Assembly (NCBI GenBank): GCA_046349775.1
Contig: JAXMBS010000052.1
Location: 1-37,685, forward strand
Length of the DNA stretch: 37,685 nucleotides
Reading direction: 5' to 3'
Source: JAEUIG01 sp046349775
Lineage (GTDB): Bacteria; Planctomycetota; Planctomycetia; Planctomycetales; Planctomycetaceae
The notes under the pieces are model-generated. The model saw nothing but the letters and a program-made list of their open reading frames with translations. It did not search any database and was not told the DNA's origin. Shown here piece by piece: positions 19,486-27,447 of this stretch (position 1 is its first letter; every line of letters starts with the position of its first letter). A program made the position numbers and the translations under genes.

Positions 19486-20235
19486 ATGCCGGGCTATCGT
19501 GGGCTTGCATTTGATTACGCAGACATGCTCGTTGAAATCAATCGGATGGAGTCTCTTTCCTCGCAGTTCGTTGCGCCGCATTCCGAGGGCGTACTCGCCC
19601 GATGCTATGAAACGCTTGAAAACATCAGGCATTCGACGACGACGCGGACGCAGTTCTTTGAGATCAGCGATACGTGGCCGCTACGCACCATTGACAGTTG
19701 CGGCGAGTATCGCGCCAGCGGCCGAACCGGCGGACGCTGCCTTTACGGCACGCTATCATTCCGCTGGGAAGTTCAAAATCCCAATGCGGGGTCCTCACGC
19801 CAAAAGGAGTTCTATCTGATCGGCGAATCGTCCATCAATATTCGGTTGCACGATGCGCAGTCAGACGAGCAACTTGCTCAATGGCAAATTGAATCGGGGG
19901 ACGCCACATCACCGGGGTGCCACTTTCATTCAGCCGTAAACCAGCGGCTCTCGCAAGGATTATTCCCGGAATGGCTTAAAGTGCCTAGGTTCCCATCCAT
20001 GTTGGTGTCGCCGATGGACGGCCTTGAATTTCTGCTTGGTGAGCTGTTTCAACTCCGTTGGAATCAAACCGTCAGTACTGACTCAGATGCGAAGAATACG
20101 TGGGCTACATGCCAGAGGCGTCGTCTCGAGCGAGTCCTGACGTGGAAGCTGCAGCAAGTACGGAATGCCGATACCACTCCTTGGATGGCGATAAAAAAAG
20201 CGAAGCCGGACCTGAGGTTACTCGTCGATCGATGA
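19486..20235 (+). CDS. Cassette protein of unknown function
   Basis: The 249-residue product starts at the ATG at 19486 behind a good GGGGAGG site, 30 bp after the receiver-like gene. It ends in an ATGA overlap with the methyltransferase gene. I do not recognise a family. The middle looks beta-rich (CLYGTLSFRWEVQ, KEFYLIGESSINIRLHD, LAQWQIESG, CHFHSAVNQ). It is followed by the conserved-looking FPSMLVSPMDGLEFLLGELF and a basic C-terminus (CQRRRLERVLTWKLQQVRN). It has no signal peptide or membrane segment. Tight coupling suggests it acts with the methyltransferase, perhaps as an accessory or effector subunit, but that is inference. Confidence 0.6.
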   Translation: MPGYRGLAFDYADMLVEINRMESLSSQFVAPHSEGVLARCYETLENIRHSTTTRTQFFEISDTWPLRTIDSCGEYRASGRTGGRCLYGTLSFRWEVQNPNAGSSRQKEFYLIGESSINIRLHDAQSDEQLAQWQIESGDATSPGCHFHSAVNQRLSQGLFPEWLKVPRFPSMLVSPMDGLEFLLGELFQLRWNQTVSTDSDAKNTWATCQRRRLERVLTWKLQQVRNADTTPWMAIKKAKPDLRLLVDR

Positions 20236-21692
20236 ACGAAATGCCTCCTGCTTCCTGCAAGGTATACACACCGAGGGAAATCGCGTCAGCGATGGTTCGG
20301 TGCCTATTGAACGATGCCGAGCAAATGTGGCTTGAGCCGAGCTGTGGTACAGGCGCATTTCTCGAAGCGCTTCAAGCGACCGGTGTCCCTCGTAGAAGGA
20401 TTGTCGGCGTAGATTTGGACAGGTCGCCAGCGGTTTTGGATTGTGCGGCGTCCGTTGTCCGGGGAGTGGACTTTCTGCAATGGTCGGAGAATGCCGAAGG
20501 TCAATTCGATTGCGTCGTTGGCAATCCTCCATACATCTCTATCCGGCGGCTTCCTTCGCGTCTGAGAAAGCGCGCCGCAAGTGTAATGGACTTGAATGGT
20601 GTCCCCATCGGGGATAGGGGCAACACGTGGTACGCGTTCATACTACGAGCGATCTCGTTGTTGCGTGCTGGTGGAAGTATCGGATTCGTTCTACCAGCTG
20701 CGAGCGAGTACGCGTGCTACGCGGCTGCGGGCCGAATGCAACTGGCTTCGATGTTTCGGCGTACAGATGTATTTAGGAGCCATCGGCCTCTATTCGATGA
20801 AGTATCCGACGGGTCAGTTGTGCTCATCGCCCGTGGCAAGGGCCAAGCGGGCGGGTCTGTTCGACGTCATCACGTTATTGACAGAGCCGGCCTAATCGCG
20901 GCTCTGACTAAGCTCGATAGTTGTCGAGCAAGGAAGTGCCCAAATTCGCAGGTCGTGTCAACGCATGGTAACTACGTCCGATGCGGCGATATCTTGGACA
21001 TTCGAATTGGTGGCGTTACAGGTGATGCAGAGTATTTCATTATTTCAGAGTCGCGACGGAAGGAGCTGCATCTTCCCAAGTCATCGCTCCGAAAGGTTGT
21101 GACGAGAGGCCGTCATCTGCGGCGCCCAATGATCACTGCGGCTGCTTGGTCGGCGTTAGCAGCGTCAGATGCGAAAGTGTGGTTATTCTCGCCTAGGAAG
21201 CGGAGCATGCGCGCTCGAAGCGTTCGCCGATACCTTCTACTTGATATTGCAAAAGGGGGCTGTGACAGAAGTCGGCGGAAGGTGCGGTGCCGGAAGCCGT
21301 GGTACACGACTCCGCTGCCCAAAGCTGATGCGTTCTTGACCGGCATGAGTGGCTTGGGGGTCTGGCTGTGCATGAACGAATGCGTGTCTGCAAGTGCAAC
21401 AAACACACTCTATGTTGCGCGATTCAGAGAGTCGCGCCGTCGGTATGAACGGTACGGGTGGGCCATCGCGATGCTGAGCAGTGTGGTTCAGAAGCAGGTG
21501 CGTCGCGCGCGTCGCAGATACCCCGATGGATTGATGAAATGTGAGCCGGGGCAGATCGCTGCCTTACGAATTCCGGTGCCACCAATCAACCGTCGAGCGG
21601 TGTCGATATACCGGAGAATCTTGGGAATATTCTTGTCTGGACATGCATCGCTAGCATCGAGGTTGGCGGACAAGTTTCTCAATGGCGGATGA
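20232..21692 (+). CDS. N6-adenine DNA methyltransferase (gamma-class, Eco57I/TaqI-like)
   Basis: The start is set at the ATG at 20232, which overlaps the upstream stop; the product is 486 residues. Motif X/I region: KVYTPREIASAMVRCLL, then EPSCGTGAF (residues 35-43), the SAM-binding loop. GVDLD follows (motif II), and motif IV is NPPY (residues 98-101, in FDCVVGNPPYISI), diagnostic of amino-methyltransferases acting on adenine. The order I-IV and the C-terminal part (target-recognition-like, ending RIPVPPINRRAVSIYRRIL, where PxPP is typical of the type I/Eco57I tail) fit a gamma-class enzyme. No endonuclease gene follows; the downstream DNA is decayed. The enzyme would mark host DNA, either for the ATPase proteins upstream or for a lost nuclease. 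Confidence 0.85.
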   Translation: MNEMPPASCKVYTPREIASAMVRCLLNDAEQMWLEPSCGTGAFLEALQATGVPRRRIVGVDLDRSPAVLDCAASVVRGVDFLQWSENAEGQFDCVVGNPPYISIRRLPSRLRKRAASVMDLNGVPIGDRGNTWYAFILRAISLLRAGGSIGFVLPAASEYACYAAAGRMQLASMFRRTDVFRSHRPLFDEVSDGSVVLIARGKGQAGGSVRRHHVIDRAGLIAALTKLDSCRARKCPNSQVVSTHGNYVRCGDILDIRIGGVTGDAEYFIISESRRKELHLPKSSLRKVVTRGRHLRRPMITAAAWSALAASDAKVWLFSPRKRSMRARSVRRYLLLDIAKGGCDRSRRKVRCRKPWYTTPLPKADAFLTGMSGLGVWLCMNECVSASATNTLYVARFRESRRRYERYGWAIAMLSSVVQKQVRRARRRYPDGLMKCEPGQIAALRIPVPPINRRAVSIYRRILGIFLSGHASLASRLADKFLNGG

Positions 21693-21720
21693 CAATGAGC
21701 ATTGAATGCGGCGGGTGGCG

Positions 21721-22051
21721 GGGTGGCTGGGGTCGCAGCGAAGCGGAGGCCCCAGCGAATGGTGCACGTGGACCCCGAGGGCGATCTCCCAATCCAGTCT
21801 GATCCGATTTGAGAGCACGCCGCCGATCTCGCACCCGCTGCAAGTCCCCTCGAAAGTTTTCCAGCGAACCGTCTCCGCTCAGCGTAAGGAGAGCCGGAAG
21901 TCTGGTCCAACCACATCGCCGCGAGTCGCTGCGGGGCCGGTCGTGAGCATGTCCGATCGGCAGAGCGATCCGTCGGCGAGCAGCCGCGCGTCGCACTCGC
22001 CACACCCTCTGCCGTCCACATGTCTCCGCGCGCCGGCCGCTGGCTGACCGC
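21721..22051 (+). repeat. Imperfect direct repeat, copy A
   Basis: This ~331-bp segment recurs at 23065-23382 in the same orientation, at roughly 80% identity by eye with several small indels. Both copies begin with GGGTGGCTGGGGTCGCAGCG, whose GCTGGGG can pair with a nearby CCCCAGC. Both share GTTTTCCAGCGAACCGTCT or close variants, a CCAACCACATCGCCGCG core, and end near GGCTGACCGC. It starts 28 bp after the methyltransferase stop. Its identity is unknown; the short leading part resembles dispersed planctomycete repeats. Confidence 0.7.
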
Positions 22052-22613
22052 CTGGTGTCGCCTCCCTTCGCCTGACGAAGTTGTGAATCCGCCCGCGCTG
22101 GGCACTGGAGAAAGGGGGCGCCCCTTTGCCCATGAGCGGACAGCGTTAAATCACCCGATTGACCACCATTCAATCGGTCAACGGTTGTGTTACCTTTAGC
22201 TTGCCCTCGCACGGATGTTTCAACGCTCCCAGCAATGTCCTGCTCTGGTATTCGTTAAAAGCTGATCCGACTCCGCTCGGAGCCGCATCGTGCGTATTTA
22301 TTCTCCAGATTCGGAGGATTGCCAGAGGGCGACAATGCACCGGAACTCGTGCTGGTTCTGCCCTCGTCGCGCCGCTGGCGTCATCCGACTACCTCATCTA
22401 CTTTTGGCTGCACTCGGTCACCCGCGTTTCGCCGAATCTGCCAGTACGGATGCCCGGGCACTTTGGCGGAGGCCTGTTGACGTTCGCCAACTGCGGCAGG
22501 AGAGTTGGGATACTTGCCGACTTGCTGCGAGCATCAAAGTGCCGCGTGGCGATCAATCAAATGCGTGGTACTGAAGTCGGAAATGACGCCGGCAAGACTG
22601 TTCGCAGCCGCGT
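22052..22613 (+). other. Decayed or non-coding spacer between the repeat copies
   Basis: No intact gene is seen. Several short frames on the plus strand (for example around 22290-22574 and 22159-22632) contain protein-like pieces such as LPEGDNAPELVLVLPSSRRW and SSDYLIYFWLHSV in different frames. This suggests a broken gene that I cannot reconstruct or name. Confidence 0.35.
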
Positions 22614-23064
22614 ATGGAAAACATCGACTTGAGGGACAGCAGCTATTGCGAGAGCACGGGTCGCACGCATGCCGGCACCTACAGTGCCAGCGTCGAAAAC
22701 GATAGTGCGATCAGGGATTGCGTCTATTCAGTCATCCTGACGTCGCAGCGAAAGCAGATCGACAAGGAAGCTCTGCGAGAGTTGGAAGCGTCTGCAGGCA
22801 TTTGGGCAATGACGCGCTGGAAAAACGACGTACAGGCCCCTGACGAAATTTACGGTGGAAGAAGTTTGCAGAAGGACAATCTGTCCATGTATTCGCATGG
22901 AAAGCTGCCAGCCAGACGAGCGCTGCCCGGCTGTTGGAGAGAGTTGGTACATTGCCGAACATCTCGACCTGGTGTATCAGCCGTTTAGGCGACTTCGCTC
23001 TGATTGGAAGATTCGAGGCTGAAGTAAACTACCGACCATACTGGCCCCTTTTCGAGAATGCGAC
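22614..23064 (+). CDS. Hypothetical protein, frameshifted and running into repeat copy B
   Basis: The ATG at 22614 opens MENIDLRDSSYCESTGRTHA, then IRDCVYSVILTSQRKQIDKE and ASAGIWAMTRWKNDVQAPDE. After a shift near 22855-22870 another frame continues with KFAEGQSVHVFAWKAASQTS, ARLLERVGTLPNISTWCISR and GDFALIGRFEAEVNYRPYWP up to the start of repeat copy B at 23065. That frame stays open into the repeat to 23236. The two parts make a believable protein of 150 residues or more with less GC-biased codons. I do not recognise it. It may be a gene truncated by the repeat, or one whose true end is lost. Confidence 0.4.
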
Positions 23065-23382
23065 GGGTGGCTGGGGTCGCAGCGAAGCGGAGCCCCCAGC
23101 GGAACGGGGTGCACGTAATCCCGGGGACGATCTGCCGATCCAGTCTGGATTCGCATTGAGACCACCCGCCGATCTCGCACCCCGCTGCAACTCCCCGAAA
23201 GTTCTCCAGCGAACCGTCTGCGCTCAGCGTAAATAGAGTCGGAAGTCTGTCCAACCACATCGCCGCGGGTCGCTGCGGTCGGTCGAGCACGTCCGATTTC
23301 CGCGAGCCGCTCCGTCGAAAGCTGCCGCGTCGCACGCCAGCACACCTTCGCCGCCCACGGTCGCCGGCCGCCGGCTGACCGC
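23065..23382 (+). repeat. Imperfect direct repeat, copy B
   Basis: This is the second copy (about 318 bp) of the element at 21721-22051, in the same orientation. It shares the leading GGGTGGCTGGGGTCGCAGCG, the CTCAGCGTAA segment, the CCAACCACATCGCCGCG core and the terminal CGGCTGACCGC. Differences are substitutions and 1-3 bp indels spread through the whole length, so the duplication is not recent or has been copied with error. Confidence 0.7.
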
Positions 23383-23737
23383 GGTTACATCAACACCGTT
23401 CGTCGGCAACGGCCACGGCAACAACGTCCAGACAGACGCCGTCGGCGTCTTCGGAATCGATGCCGACAACTACACGTACTACCTGCGCGACGCCCTGCCG
23501 CTACTCTTTTTCGCCGCCTTCATGGCAGCGTTCGTCACGACAGTCCGCAGGCCGTGCACACGCCGCACGCTCTGTGCGATTCTGGTCGTACCGGGGCGCC
23601 CTCATTCATTTCAAGATCGACGAACGCCTCCACCACTTCACAATCCAGATGCTCACGCTCGACGGGTGGCCGCGTCTGGCAATCCCCGACCCTGGTGGTG
23701 GCACGAACACCGTTGCAGCGGCTGGTGGGCCGGTTAG
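23383..23737 (+). other. Open frame with a membrane-segment-like stretch, possible gene fragment
   Basis: Directly after repeat copy B the plus strand reads FVGNGHGNNVQTDAVGVFG, IDADNYTYYLRDALP and a membrane-like LLFFAAFMAAFVTTV, with strong C-ending codon bias. It then turns into a non-protein-like tail up to a stop at 23737. No start codon is convincing. It overlaps a minus-strand fragment at its 3' part. It is probably the middle of a lost gene; no family is recognised. Confidence 0.25.
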
Positions 23738-23938
23738 CACTAACGGCCGGCCGGCGCAGAGCGACATCGCCGCCCGTTCCCGCGCCGCCAATGCTTCCGC
23801 ATCGATCTCCGGAGGATCCTCGGGAACCTCGATCGCTCGCAGCGTCGGTTCCTTCAGCCACGCGCTGCTGCCGGATGCGGCGTGCCAGCGCTCGTCCGTC
23901 CCGCCGCAGTCTTGCAGGACGAGGCGTGAGCGGAACTG
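23535..23938 (-). pseudogene. Frameshifted gene fragment downstream of the Flp pilin
   Basis: On the minus strand the frame from 23938 reads FRSRLVLQDCGGTDERWHAA, SAWLKEPTLRAIEVPEDPPE and IDAEALAARERAAMSL. Another frame then carries PPVEREHLDCEVVEAFVDLE and MNEGAPVRPES to a stop at 23535. Codon use and acidic/basic balance look genuine, but there is no start codon after the pilin stop and at least one shift is needed. The product is unknown; it would have followed the pilin gene in the same operon. Confidence 0.35.
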
Positions 23939-24123
23939 CTACGGAGCCGGGGTCAGGCCGTTCTTCGCATCGGTGAATCGGTCGCTCACCGTCGTCCCGA
24001 CGGATTTGATCCCGGCGATGCAGGCGAGAATGATCAGGCCAGCATCACGGCATATTCGACAGCCGTCGGGCCATCTTCCGAGCTCAGGAAGGTCTTCACT
24101 CGATCGAATGAGCAGCACGGCAT
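23939..24123 (-). CDS. Flp/Fap-type pilin, one-base deletion
   Basis: The ATG at 24123 (minus strand) has GAGGTG upstream. The product MPCCSFDRVKTFLSSEDGP continues with TAVEYAVMLA, the Flp class IVb prepilin signature G-x-TAVEYA-x-(M/I)-LA, in which the peptidase would cut after the Gly just before. One base is missing near 24033 (GCC-TGATC), after which the frame gives LIILACIAGIKSVGTTVSDR and FTDAKNGLTPAP, then TAG at 23939-23941. With the base restored it is 61 residues, normal for Flp. Flp pilins are assembled by Tad secretion systems for surface attachment. No Tad assembly genes are visible nearby, so it may be an orphan pilin. Confidence 0.8.
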
Positions 24124-24192
24124 CTTTCACCTCGCTTCGAACAGGTGCGCTGGTGAGCGGTTGCACACGGGCCTGTTTGCGGAACACGCTCG

Positions 24193-24435
24193 TCATTCCG
24201 CTCTGACTTGGGGTGTCGGCAAAGATTCCAGATGGTTGTATTTGATGCTGAAGTAGGTCAGTTGAACTGCGGCCCAGGCGAACACCACGGCGGGTACACC
24301 GCGGAGAATTACGAATCCGGCGATGCACAGCCACGCGCAGGCGATTCAAGGCGATGAGTTTGCCGTTGACCGGCGTGTGCGGGTCATCCACGCGATGCAA
24401 CAGACGCTGACCAGGACTAAAGCATAGAGATTCAC
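24193..24435 (-). pseudogene. Small two-helix membrane protein with an in-frame stop
   Basis: From a GTG at 24435 the minus strand reads NLYALVLVSVCCIAWMTRTR (membrane-like), then TANSSP, an in-frame TGA (24348-24346), ACAWLCIAGFVILRGVPAVV, FAWAAVQLTYFSIKYNHLES and LPTPQVRAE before the TGA at 24193. One frame runs through the whole length with a single TGA, so either one base is wrong or the gene is dead. It lies 69 bp upstream of the pilin gene. No family is recognised. Confidence 0.4.
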
Positions 24436-25172
24436 GAGCTGGACTACGCAGGTACAGGGATGAGCGCGCACACGAGCCGCCGGCAGGTCCCTTGACCCGC
24501 CGCTGCGCTGCGGCTTGCCCGCATGGTCAGACTCGAGTCGTGGCCCTGTCTGCTTCAGCGCAGAGCACGGTCGAATCTGAAATCACAAATCGGTTGGAAT
24601 TCGTCGTTGGACGTGAGAAGAAACGCGGGACTGCCGGAGATGGCCGCGAACGCGGCGGGTCCCTTGGTTCGATAGTCTCAACCATAGCTCGCGGAATTGC
24701 GTCTGCCTGCTTTCATGGCCGGCAATTCTTGAAAAGTTCAGCCTGGCGGAGTTGCGTTGCATCGCGGCAGCACGCGGTGTCGATTCGCGGCAACGTCATG
24801 GCTGTCCGGCGGCGATGCCGCCCGTCATTGGCAGACTCGACGCTGAACCACGTCATCTGCAGTGCTCTTCCAGCACGCCGCACGTGCGCCGACCGTCCAC
24901 CGAACAAGCCCGGCGGCGATGGTCTGAGACCACCCGCCCGCAGCGGACCGTGTTCACATCCGCCCGCTGCCGAACGCCGCTGTCTTAGCACCGCACCGGC
25001 TCGTCCGGGGCGCAACGCTCCGGAAGCAGCAGTCGATCAACGGTCCCTATCACCAACCCGCGCGCAACCATCCCTGTGAACTGCCCGCGGCGTACGTCGC
25101 TCGCCGGGTTTGCACGAGCCCGGGGGATGAATAACCCGGCAGGACGCGAGAAGACCCAAGGCGCGCGCAAGC
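24436..25172 (+). other. 737 bp without a supported gene
   Basis: Several frames are open on both strands, but their products are Arg/Pro/Ala-rich and unlike proteins. I see no RNA gene, transposase remnant or clear promoter here. Confidence 0.45.
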
Positions 25173-25208
25173 AGAACAGCAAGGCGGACGCGCGCGCCTT
25201 GCTGTTCT
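25173..25208 (-). terminator. Strong stem-loop, possible terminator for the secreted-protein gene
   Basis: AGAACAGCAAGGC at 25173-25185 is perfectly complementary to GCCTTGCTGTTCT at 25196-25208, with a 10-base loop of GGACGCGCGC. It lies 91 bp beyond the stop of the minus-strand gene at 25300. No clear T-run follows on either strand, so termination is plausible but not certain. Confidence 0.5.
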
Positions 25209-25299
25209 TTCGATCCTTGCCCCCGCACAAGCCACTGCCGACCGCCGACTCGCCGCGATCGGAACCGCGTTGGCGGCCGGCTGATGTGGCCGGGACGCA

Positions 25300-26028
25300 C
25301 TACTCGGCTTTCGGCGGCGACAGGGCGCCGGTGTACTTTGTCGAGCCGGTATTGCCGTCGAGGTCGTACTGGATCTCGCCGGCCAACTGGTCGCCGCGAG
25401 GCTTGCCCTGGTAGTCGAGCTTGAGCGTGTGGCCGTCCTTCGAGATCGACACGCTGAACTTCAGCACGTTGTCCTCGAGCGTGACGTCTTTGAGATCATG
25501 CTCTCCGACTTCCTTGCTGACGTACCGCCCGGTCAGCTTCGACTCAGCCTGCTCGAGTTTGACCTCCGGCTCGAAAGTCTGCCCATTGTCGGTCTCGATC
25601 TTCAGTTTCCAGACGCCGACCACGTCCTCAGGCCGGGTGGCGCGGGCCGCCTTCCAGGGAAACTCATGCGCCTGGCCATCGACCTTCGCCGAGAGTGTCC
25701 CCTTGATGGCATCCTCGCTCGGAACGCCGTTAAAACTCACGGTAATCGTCTGGCCGTCATGGACGATGTCGAACTTGAACTCGACCTTCGTCCCGTCGAA
25801 CGTGCCGTCTTTGATTTCGACCTTGTCGTTCTGGCCGTAGAACATCCCTGTGACGAGCTTGTCCTTGACCTGCAACGTCAGCAGGCTCTTGACCTCTCCC
25901 TGGCCGTAATCGTAGCTCCAGCCCCAGGTGCCTCCCGGACTCGCCGACGACTGGTCCGCGGCCTGCACGGACACAAGCGATACAAAGCAGCCCAGGACGG
26001 CGGTCGTCAGCAGGACATGTCGCAGCAT
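25300..26028 (-). CDS. Secreted protein with two internal beta-rich repeats
   Basis: The intact 242-residue protein starts at the ATG at 26028 with a signal peptide (MLRHVLLTTAVLGCFVSLVS, cleaved near VQA-AD). The mature part is two similar units. Unit 1 (about 33-128) runs from GTWGWSYDYGQGEVKSLLTL through LVTGMFYGQ, VEFKFDIVHDGQTITVSFNG and IKGTLSA. Unit 2 (about 138-238) runs from GVWKLKIETDNGQTFEPEVK through LTGRYVSKE, LKFSVSISKDGHTLKLDYQG and LAGEIQYDLDG. The pattern of strands joined by turns looks like a small beta-barrel or sandwich repeated in tandem. I do not recognise a named family with certainty. The location is probably periplasmic. It is followed by a stem-loop at 25173-25208. 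Confidence 0.75.
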   Translation of the reverse strand: MLRHVLLTTAVLGCFVSLVSVQAADQSSASPGGTWGWSYDYGQGEVKSLLTLQVKDKLVTGMFYGQNDKVEIKDGTFDGTKVEFKFDIVHDGQTITVSFNGVPSEDAIKGTLSAKVDGQAHEFPWKAARATRPEDVVGVWKLKIETDNGQTFEPEVKLEQAESKLTGRYVSKEVGEHDLKDVTLEDNVLKFSVSISKDGHTLKLDYQGKPRGDQLAGEIQYDLDGNTGSTKYTGALSPPKAE

Positions 26029-26226
26029 GATGGGTCTCCTCGGATTACGGGGTTACGGCAGCGCAGACGCGTACCGCGATGATCAGTACCCCATCCCACG
26101 CGAAATCGCTTCAGGTTTCAAGCGGACGGCGTCGGGCGGAGCACTCGCCCCGGCGTGTGGTCAGCGCCGCCGCCAGCGGCCGGTCGGATCGGCGCGCTCG
26201 CATCGAGCGACCACCGACCGACGCCG

Positions 26227-27207
26227 CTAAACCAGGTCCGGGAAGTCCCACAGCTTCTTCGCCGTCAACCCGAGGATCTTCGCCCGGTCTTCGGCCGTGA
26301 AGAAGTCGATCTCCTTTTCGATCAGGTCCAGCTCCTGGCGCAGAGTCGGACGGCCGGCCTCGACCCGCGTGATCCCCGGAAACCCGGTCCCCCACACCAG
26401 CCGGTCCGGACCGAACGCGTCGTACATTCGGCGGACCCACGGGTAAGTGTCCCGGTACGGGTATTCCATCGACGGCGAAATGCTCGACAGTTCGGAGACT
26501 TTGCACCAGACGTTTGGATACTTCGACAGCCGCAACAGCTTCTGGAACTCCGGCATGGGATCGGCCGCCTTGAGGTCGATGCGGGCCTCGTGGTCGATCA
26601 CGATCCGCACGTCCGGATACCTGGCGACCATCTCCTCCAGCTTCGGCAGTTGCGGCGTGCTGATGAACATGTTGAAGATTGCGCCGAGCGGACCGGCCTT
26701 CTTCCACAGTGCATGGTGCGCAGCGCTCGTCATCCAGTCGTCCTTGCCGATGTAGTAGATCGGGCTGAACCGCATGCCGGACAGCCCGCGCTCGGTCATC
26801 CAGTATTCGAGCTTGTCGGCCACGTGCGGATCGGTGGGGTCGATCAGGCCGTGGGTCTTGAATCGCGTCGGATACAGCTTCTGGCAGTGGGCAGCGTAGT
26901 TGTTGTCCCAGCCGTGGTAGATCACCTGCACGATCACGCACTGGGTGACGCCGAACTCGTCCATCTCCTGGATCAGCAGTTCGGCGGTGCCGGGCGTCCC
27001 CTTGGGAATGGCGTGTGGCGTCTGGCTGTTCGGATTATCGAACGGGAACTTCTGCGGATCCCCGCTCCAGATGTGCATGTGGGTGTCAATAATCGGCGAC
27101 TTCGCGGCTCGCGCATCGGCGGCGGCAGGGAGTCCGCACGCGGCAGCGGCGGCAGCGGAGTGCGCGAGAAACGTGCGGCGATTGATGGCCGGGGGTTGCT
27201 TCGACAT
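26227..27207 (-). CDS. Amidohydrolase-2 family protein, Tat-type signal
   Basis: The start is taken at the ATG at 27207, because the next residues form a twin-arginine-like signal (MSKQPPAINRRTFLAHSAAA); the frame is open 71 codons further upstream without protein-like content. The 326-residue product shows the amidohydrolase-2 (2-pyrone-4,6-dicarboxylate lactonase-like) metal motif SPIIDTHMHIW (residues 38-47). It then shows YHGWDNNY, VIDHEARID and LVWGTGFPGIT near the C-terminus, where Asp/His residues complete the TIM-barrel site. Members hydrolyse lactones or decarboxylate aromatic acids; the substrate here is unknown. It is divergent from the SLC13-type transporter, with about 240 bp between the two starts, so they could share a control region. 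Confidence 0.88.
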   Translation of the reverse strand: MSKQPPAINRRTFLAHSAAAAAACGLPAAADARAAKSPIIDTHMHIWSGDPQKFPFDNPNSQTPHAIPKGTPGTAELLIQEMDEFGVTQCVIVQVIYHGWDNNYAAHCQKLYPTRFKTHGLIDPTDPHVADKLEYWMTERGLSGMRFSPIYYIGKDDWMTSAAHHALWKKAGPLGAIFNMFISTPQLPKLEEMVARYPDVRIVIDHEARIDLKAADPMPEFQKLLRLSKYPNVWCKVSELSSISPSMEYPYRDTYPWVRRMYDAFGPDRLVWGTGFPGITRVEAGRPTLRQELDLIEKEIDFFTAEDRAKILGLTAKKLWDFPDLV

Positions 27208-27447
27208 GCAATGGCTCCTCGATGGTGCGATCGCGAACGATGATACCGCCGGCTGCGGTGGAATGACACGCGTCGGCCGCCTGTCGCCGTACGTTCCGGA
27301 CGCTGACGGCGCAGCGCTGCAACGTGCGGCCTGGATCGGTATTCTGTGGCGGATTGTGCGAACGAATCGCTGTACGATGCCGCGGCAAGCCGCAGCGCCA
27401 ACCAGCGAGTGACCCGACAACGGGAACTACTGAGGAGCAGTCAAGGC

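Noticed and set aside
24346..24348. TGA in the small membrane protein as a recoded codon
   Set aside because: A single base error or gene decay is simpler, given the broken pilin gene next to it.
24492..25079. 195-codon plus-strand open frame in the decayed region
   Set aside because: It has Arg/Ala/Ser/Pro-rich composition, no recognisable motif and no convincing ribosome-binding site.
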